Assembly (NCBI GenBank): GCA_002205965.3 | Contig: NADL03000629.1 | Coordinates: forward strand, 372,001-436,000 | DNA from: Kappaphycus alvarezii | Taxonomy: Eukaryota > Rhodophyta > Florideophyceae > Gigartinales > Solieriaceae | Reading direction: 5' to 3' | DNA length: 64,000 nucleotides | Shown here: in pieces, positions 57,230 through 64,000 of the stretch | Numbering within the stretch: the stretch's first letter is position 1 | Layout: each line of letters starts with the position of its first letter | Notes under the pieces: generated by a model | The model's input: only the letters and a program-made list of their open reading frames with translations | What the model was told of the DNA's origin: nothing | Database searches by the model: none | Made by a program: the position numbers and the translations under genes

Positions 57230-59756
57230 TACGTTGTTCGAATTACGTCAGCATGATCATTATAATCAGCAGCACAAACCTCAAGAGCCCTCCCATGAAC
57301 CCTGCAGATATTTCTCCATGCTTCATGGTCCTTGTCGCCTTGGAATGGGCAGGCTGCTGGCACTGTTTCTTTCCTGCAGTTCCCCGCCACCTCGATAATT
57401 TTTTTGCTAATTGGCTTTCCCTGCCATAGCACTATGCGGTCTCTAGACGAACATTGACAACATTGGGGACGGCGCTCGCACAACCCGGCCTGCACATGTG
57501 ACGCCCTACGCGCAACTTGCAGCCCCCGGCATCGAAGTAGTACCGGCTCTACATCTTTGGCACGTCGCCGAGTCGATCCCACTGAAAAATCCGGGCGCAC
57601 ATCGACGACAATTACCCATTCTCATACCCCTCCCCACCGCATTTTCACCCCGACAGGAACATTGACTTCCGTCCTCACTATCCCTCCGACGTCCCCGAGA
57701 GCAAGGTCTACATCTCGTCGCCCTTCCTCCACGGCTCACCTGATCCACAGGGCATGGCGTGCAGATTCCTGAAGCAACGAGAAGGAATTCCCCAGCGGCG
57801 CAAGGCGGCCCGCCATTGATCCCGATGTCGGCCTCTGTCCGAAACTGCGCTCGCGTGGATCTCAGAAACGAAATTAGTCCGGAAACACGACTGAAAATGG
57901 CAGGGATGAAACGGTGTCGCAACCCGAGGATGAGGAAGTGATACCGACCAAAAGCGGCTCATCCGCTGGTAAATAATTAGCGGACCCCCACTGTCCCCGT
58001 CACTGTGACCACACCGTGCGCAGTAATCACGTAAACAAGTTATCCGGACATGTTAGTTATAAACCAGTGCGCTCTTCTGATGTGTCGCAGTTTGCTGAGA
58101 TGCCAACGTACCAAATTCCACATCTCTCGCGCGCGATTCTTGCGCATAGATGCAACGCAGGCCGAACCGTAGTTGGAACCACCTGAAGTTTACACTTTCT
58201 TGACACACGCAGTGCGATGGCCCTCAGGTCTACTTGTCTCAAGCAGACATCTGCGACATGTCATCCTCATTCGTTCGTCCGTATCCCACCGCTCTTACGG
58301 CTTGCCTCGTCCCGGTAGTCCCAGCGAGTGTTGACCGCATAAACTTGGCGCCCTCCGGAGCATCGGCAGACAGCTCAACGACGGCTATGTCAAACAAGTT
58401 TGCTCCTCAAAAGAGAACTGCGGCGGTTGAAACACCCGCCTTGCTCTTATAGCTGACCTAGAAACCGAAGACGGTATAGGGAAGAAAACTACAGCCTCGC
58501 CTATTAAAACTAGCGCACCAGTTGGGATTTGACAGTGCGCTGCCGATAGAACCCACCTCCTTCCAATCAGCACACCTGAACATATGGAGTCGCCAACACC
58601 ACAAGCACCATGAAAGGCCTCAAATTTCCGATGCTCGCAACCCGCCAATATCTTCACACTCTCCATCTGCTTTGCTACCAGCTGCGATCCCCTCGCATTC
58701 TTTCGTGTGCCGCAAATCGGGTGGTAAGCTGCGAATCAAGCGTCCCGCGAATCCACCTCGAAGCACTGTTATTTTGATTCAGTATTCGTGCCGTCGACAC
58801 CGCGGCCGGCAAGTCACGATTAATCAACACAGGGCAGGTATCATTACTGTCTACCTGCTGGACGAAATCAAACGCGTCCCTGGCTCCTATACTGACGCAC
58901 TCTGCGCCCTCCAAGACACCCCTTGCTGTGGCACAAACTTCTCCAGACACTCCACAATCGGCGACGCGACTACAAGTATCCACTACTGGCCTTAAACAAA
59001 GGCAGCCTGAACTGCCATTACATAAAGAGATACCATTTGGATCAATCACGTTGAGACATATTCCCGTCGATGCGCAGTCCGAGTCGGAATTGCAGGGATC
59101 AAGAGACAGGCCACGCGGGTTTGGGTAGACGACTTGGCGGAAACCGAGAAAGCGACCGGCCGCAAGGCGAGAAGCACAAATCGGGACACCGGAGAGTACA
59201 GAATTGACACAAACTTGGGCTGTGCTGCAGTCGTCATCAGCAAAGCAAAACTGGACATCGCCATTCCGCCGGGTGCATGCACAAGTAGGTGAGCCTAACG
59301 GACACGGGGCAGTGGATCGCGGGGTGGAGGTGCAGATGAAACCGCGGGCACAATCCGAGTTGAGTTGGCATTGATCAAAGGGGAGAGGGTTGTTCGGGGG
59401 GGTAAGAGGCGCGGCAGCGGGGCAAAGATGGATAGCTGACGGATGGCGGAGGGTGCGACACAGATGGAGGAAAAGGTGTCGGTTTGGGCGCAGACGAGAG
59501 GTGCGGGGCAGTCGGAGGTGAAGGTGCAAGTGGTGGCTTGTAGGGAACGAAGTTGGCAGAGACATGAGACGAGGGACGGAGTGCATAAGGAGTTGCGAAG
59601 TGGTGAGAGACAGCGCAGGGGGGCTTGACAGTCGGAATTCGAGCGACAAGAGGAGAATGGGAGACCTGTTGCGGTTGCTTGAGAAGTGAAAGGTGGTGGG
59701 GAAAGAAGCAGTGCTAGGAAGAGGGGAGTGATGATGAGATTGGCAGTGGCGGACAT
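57230..59756 (-). pseudogene. Secreted trypsin-like (S1) protease with Cys-rich modules, frame-disrupted
   Basis: Start chosen at ATG 59756 because it opens a signal peptide (TANLIITPLFLALLLSPPPF). Six Cys modules follow, as three pairs: type A has C-x4-DC...C...C...C-x-C, type B lacks the final C-x-C (FSSCRSNSDCQAPLRC, CTFTSDCPAPLVC, CQLNSDCARGFIC, CFADDDCSTAQVC, CNSDSDCASTGIC, CSRVADCGVSGEVC). The S1 domain keeps its triad: RRWVLSAAHC (58.53 kb), LFDIAVVEL (58.39 kb) and GHSDGDSGGPLII (57.99 kb). A C-terminal Cys-rich part (CTPCPVDQVS, CRRCAPGFFSG, CQRCRAGTTS; 57.86-57.51 kb) resembles GCC2/GCC3 or ephrin-receptor-like repeats. Frame changes lie near 59.43, 58.68, 58.40, 58.06, 58.00 and 57.92 kb, and there are stops. 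Hence a pseudogene, unless the sequence has indel errors. Confidence 0.8.
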
Positions 59757-60641
59757 GATTGCTGGGTTTAGACTGTGGGAATGCTTTGTAAGGCAGCGCC
59801 GCACGAGCGAGGGCAAGGGTTTCGGAAGACAACAATGATGGTTTTGAGGGTTTGGGGAGCGAAGAAAGACGAGGTGGAGGCAAGAGTGGCAGTTGGAGCC
59901 TAGTGTTTGTATGGAGTGGATGGAATAGAGTTGGCCTTAACGATATATGGTGAAATACAGTGGAGTAAATAGGAGTATAGTGAAAGTTTGCGTGCGTCAA
60001 GGTGGATGCGGGTGGAACATGACATTGGGGCGTTGTAGCAGTGGTTGCAGAATCTTTCCGACAGGTAGCATCAAGTCATTGTGAACAATTGGGCTGGTTT
60101 GTTGTGAGAATGGATGTGGGTAGAAGAATAGAAATTGTAGCAGGGGAGAATTCAGGTAGTGAATAAATGTGCGGACCTGTGTGATTCCGTGGTGTCATAC
60201 AGCTGGAAAGAAGCAAAGAGGTATCAGGAAACTGTTGTTGTTATTGTTGTTGTTGACTGCAAGCCGCGATGGATACATAATGTAGACGGTATGACCTGGT
60301 TTGCTTGTGTATGCGGGTGGTTTGGTTGTTGTGCCCCTGCCGAGTCCATTTCCAGTCGAAATAAAATAGGCGACGACTTGACAACACGTGGATTTTGGGA
60401 TCAATGGTTTTGGGTATCGAATCATTTCATAAACACCTTTAGAGAGCCATGGCTCTAGTTTCTTCAAATTGTGTATGCGTGGAGGATATTGAACAAATAA
60501 TTATGGACCTCAAGTGGTAACATTTGTTCTTGTAAAAGATAGGATGGATTTATAAAGGGGTTCATTGTATTCTTTCAACGACGTACTGTAGGTCAGTGCC
60601 TTCTTGTAAATATCACGATTGGTTAGCTTGCCAATCCGGTA

Positions 60642-60677
60642 TACAGTACAGTACAGTACAGTACAGTACAGTACAGT
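60642..60677. repeat. (TACAG)7 microsatellite
   Basis: Seven perfect TACAG units followed by TG. The same pentamer appears in the copia LTRs (about 34938 and 40203), near 51450 and near 56650. Confidence 0.95.
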
Positions 60678-63600
60678 GTACAACAAGCTCGCATGAAATG
60701 CCCTGGACTGTAATAAACCACCACACAATAGAGAGCGCGAATTTAGAATAGCACCGCCCCGAACTTGAGTATGCAGTTTGACTTGTGTAGAAAAACACAC
60801 CGACCACTAAGCCACATGCGCTGACATCTCAAGTGGTGCACTGAGGGAACACATAGCCCATTTCAACAACCTGGGACATAAAATTTACAGATTTTTAATC
60901 TGTGGAGGCATAAGCTCAACCTATGTGAAGGATCGGAAACTCAATTTCATAGGCTATGCAAACTATAAATTTTTACAATAGGGAAATTTGTTCCCGAGAA
61001 AAAGAATAGTACTATAATCTTTACTCGTCAATAAACAGGACAATTTAAATTTAATTAGACTGTTTAGTCTTTTCTAACCCTGCTTTTCTACCATACCTGC
61101 AAATTTCGCCAATTCACAAGGTGATTTTCGGACAAATTGTGACCCATTTTTGATCATACGCCCAGGACAATACTTTTCACCTCTTCAACCGTGCCCAACT
61201 GCCAATTGACAGCGTACACTGCCCGCGTAAGAAACCCCAAGACTTTTTCAATTGCATTCTACTCAGAATATTTTGCGATTCATGCCGCAAAGTGGTCCAT
61301 ATTTCATCACTTCACTCCACGGACAAATATGATGTGTGAATAGATGCAATATCTTGAATGAAAACCCATCTTAGCTGCATTTGATCATCTTTGTAAGAAA
61401 AAGCACAGTTTGTAATGTCACAATGTACCTTACATTAAACTGTGGTTACTACCTTGTGAAATATAATACTCATGAAAAATATGGGTAAAACCAACTCAAG
61501 CCATAAATTCTTCATGCCAGACATTTTAATACAAAAATACTTTCTCGTTTCATGTATCATCCCAATACGCACACTCCCTGTCCAGTCGGACGAGGATAAA
61601 TTTATTTTCATCAGATCGCAATATCGTATCCAATTCATGACGACTAGCTGTCATGAATTAGTCCTAGCCCAAGTCGGCTTTCTGGTGCTCTTTAGTCACC
61701 TTTGATTCTCTGTAAAATTTCAAAAAAAACCTTAAATTAGGAGATTGATGATGTATATTGAACTGCATGACTGCGATAAGAAGTTCCAAGTCAATTTTCA
61801 AGTTCCATGCTAGTTTCCTCAGTCTTTCATGCGCTCCAGATTAGTTTCAAAATTTCAGTTTCTGTGATATTTGTTTTTTCTTTGTTTTCAGAGTTATTTA
61901 AATAAACTTGTTAGTCCTTTAAGAATTTTCAAACAATTTTTTGCCTCCTTTCAAACGATCATAAATAAAACGTTTTGTTGGACTTTTTAAGGCTGCAATC
62001 CATGTGTTGTTTTTGTTCACCGATTTATTGCCCTTTTTTCATTTTTTGAATTCTTTCTCACTGTTTCTAGTGAGAATCTACACTGCTATCAATTGACATT
62101 GTAACATATCTTCATAAACCACTGTATATGTAAACATTACTCTTAACCAATTCATATGTTTTGAATTACAGAGATACCCGCTAAGCGAATAAAACTGAGC
62201 GGTCGCTTTCAAAAATGTTGTCATCATCCATAAAATCTACTACACTACAAATAGTCCTTGTCTGAACCCATACTTCGGACCACCAGATAGTGACAAACTA
62301 ATTTCATAAATGTTGTTTGTTTGTTTTTGAAACAGAATTGTTAAAAGAGTACATTCTAACAACAGTTTTGTTGTGTCTTCTATTGATTCAGAAAGTAGTC
62401 TGAATTATTAAAAAATTCTTAGGGGTTTCGATTCCTATTTAATACTAAACGACTTGCTGGTGTCTTTTTAATAGCCCAGCGAAATTTTGATTCATTGGTA
62501 ACAACTATTACTTTGAACCAATTGCTTCAGCGTTTATAAAATTTGAATGACATTAAATTGCTGCTTTTCTCTAGCAAATAATCGAAAAGATACACCTTCT
62601 GCTTAATGAACGGTTTTTTTTGATGTTGATTCTGTACTAAACTTTTGAACTTTAGCTCTATCCTGAAGAAATTCGAATAGATAAGAGAGAAAGAACTCTA
62701 TTCCTCTCCGGCATACCGTCTCATGTCAAGGATTATATATCTTCTAGAGTAAACTGTAATCCGAAGTGTTCTTCTGTATTTCGACCACCCATACCGATTA
62801 AGATGAAATAGAGCAAAAATTTTGAGCATAAAGCGATTATCTTAAACAGGATTTCCCTGGAAATGGCTAGACCGATATCCTGTGCTATAGAGAGTAAGGT
62901 ATAAAAGTCCAATACAGAGTCCCTGGCTGACCTAAGCGACGTTATTTTGAATAACTCCGGTTGGAAGCACGATGATTGCAGAAAGAGGCGACTAAGAAGA
63001 CAAGTAATCCGTATGGCCGAATTTGATAATATCCAGCAGACTCCCGAAACTCAGAATCTATTTAGGCTAATAATATACCCAAAAAAACTGTAGGACTGGG
63101 TGAGCGATGCAGAACTTGATAAAGGGAGAGGGACTTCCAAAAATGCGGCTCCCAGTTTGGGAAACTACACTTGCTGGGGGCCCAGTATATCATTACACTT
63201 CAATAGTTCATTGCACAAAAACATGAAAAAGAAAACCTGACGGTGGTAGACGAGCGATCTTTTTGACATACAAAGACCTGGGTATACGGGCTCACCCCTG
63301 ACTCGGCACGGGTACGGACTGCAGGGGGATGAGAATTGGATAAAAACAGCCGAAGTGGAAGAAGAGAAAAACAGAGAAGTCAAATGAGGTCGGATAGGCC
63401 TATGATGCGTCTACAGAATACTCTCGATGGAGTTGGAAAGGTTTGGTAATTCAGTATTAAAAATATATTTGTTTACATCTCAAAGTATTCAAGTCAAAAC
63501 AAATCAACTCAAAAGAGCATTCTGACATAATATTGAGAGACAACTACGCTCCCACCTTTAGAAACCCATCTAGACGGCCACACTGTTCATTATGGATGCT

Positions 63601-64000
63601 GCAGTAGGCCATTGGAAAAGGGGGATGTCTTTATTGAGATGTGATTGGGATTGATTTTTGCTCATTTTGAAGGCGAAAACATGCTGTGGGATGACACGTA
63701 GGCTAGAAAGGCGACTTCGACCCAGGAAGAGATATCAAATATAACATTTTTGCAATAATTGCTCCACATTGAGAGGAAAAGAGCAAAACAATCTTTTATA
63801 TCTGTACAGGATTCTACATCAAACGATATATATGTAGAGAAGTAGACACCTTGTCATAATCTATTTGCATAATTGTTAAATTTATCATTAAATGTTCTAT
63901 CCATTTGGACAAGCGTAACCTAACTTTTTCCACTGATAAGGTTAAATAGAACTAATTTGCGTACACTTTGTCATGTGAAACAGCTCGTTAAAGAAACTTA
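60678..64000. other. AT-rich region without recognised genes
   Basis: ORFs do not exceed about 80 codons. A (TTG)n stretch lies just upstream at 60231-60257. I see no repeat, RNA gene or element I can support. Confidence 0.35.

Noticed and set aside
58522..58995. 157-residue plus ORF
   Set aside because: Shadow of the protease on the opposite strand; no motif of its own.
58675..60000. 441-residue minus ORF as one protein
   Set aside because: Only its second half (below about 59430) carries the Cys modules. The first half is a Pro/Leu/Ser-rich out-of-frame reading of the signal peptide and first two modules, which are in another frame.
60195..60467. Asn-run minus ORF
   Set aside because: Produced by the (TTG)n microsatellite.
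1..64000. CRISPR arrays, rRNA genes, prokaryotic operons
   Set aside because: I looked for regularly spaced repeats, conserved rRNA segments and packed gene runs and found none.

Overview
This window looks like nuclear DNA of a eukaryote in a gene-poor, transposon-dominated region. The evidence is remnants of Ty3/gypsy and Ty1/copia retrotransposons, a tyrosine-recombinase element, a tRNA-headed SINE-like unit and several unnamed repeat families. One recognisable gene has two candidate spliceosomal introns with GTACGT donors and TACTAAC or TGCTAAC branch sites. I see no operons, ribosome-binding sites or prokaryotic gene packing. A red or other alga, or a similar protist, would fit, but nothing here fixes the taxon.

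Layout. 1-2.7 kb: decayed gypsy RNase H and integrase (+), followed by two tandem copies of an uncharacterised ~85-residue module. 2.7-9.6 kb: no recognised gene; an inverted repeat, a 36-bp coding tandem repeat, and a decayed minus-strand coding region headed by a ~51-bp minisatellite. 9.6-12 kb: three unrecognised plus-strand ORFs. 12.4-13 kb: first of four diverged copies of a repeat pairing an acidic ORF end with a TATA-bearing segment. 16.7-17.1 kb: two-hairpin repeat with A-rich tail. 18-25 kb: clusters of GTGTCG/CGACAC dyads and a broken tyrosine recombinase (22.1-23.7 kb, minus). 26.65-27.06 kb: SINE-like unit. 27-30.9 kb: AT-rich, empty. 31.3-32.5 kb: metallo-beta-lactamase-fold gene (minus). 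34.67-40.36 kb: a complete copia element (minus) with 432-bp LTRs and a 5-bp target duplication. 41-43.1 kb: two AT-rich insertions, one splitting an otherwise open ORF. 44-45.3 kb: two tandem acidic/TATA repeats. 48.1-49.9 kb: a minus-strand gypsy remnant next to a plus-strand copia remnant. 54.1-56.1 kb: fourth acidic/TATA copy and third AT-rich copy. 57.2-59.8 kb: a broken secreted trypsin-like protease with cysteine-rich modules. 60.7-64 kb: nothing recognised.

The most interesting signal is a family of very short insertions (40-81 bp) sharing a constant C-rich end, cut to different lengths at the other end, and bounded by direct repeats of 7 to 12 bp. They look like 5'-truncated products of target-primed reverse transcription, and one interrupts a gypsy integrase. 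Almost every conserved coding sequence carries frameshifts, yet the two copia LTRs differ by four substitutions and no indels. That argues for genuine decay, although uncorrected sequencing indels elsewhere cannot be ruled out from the sequence alone.
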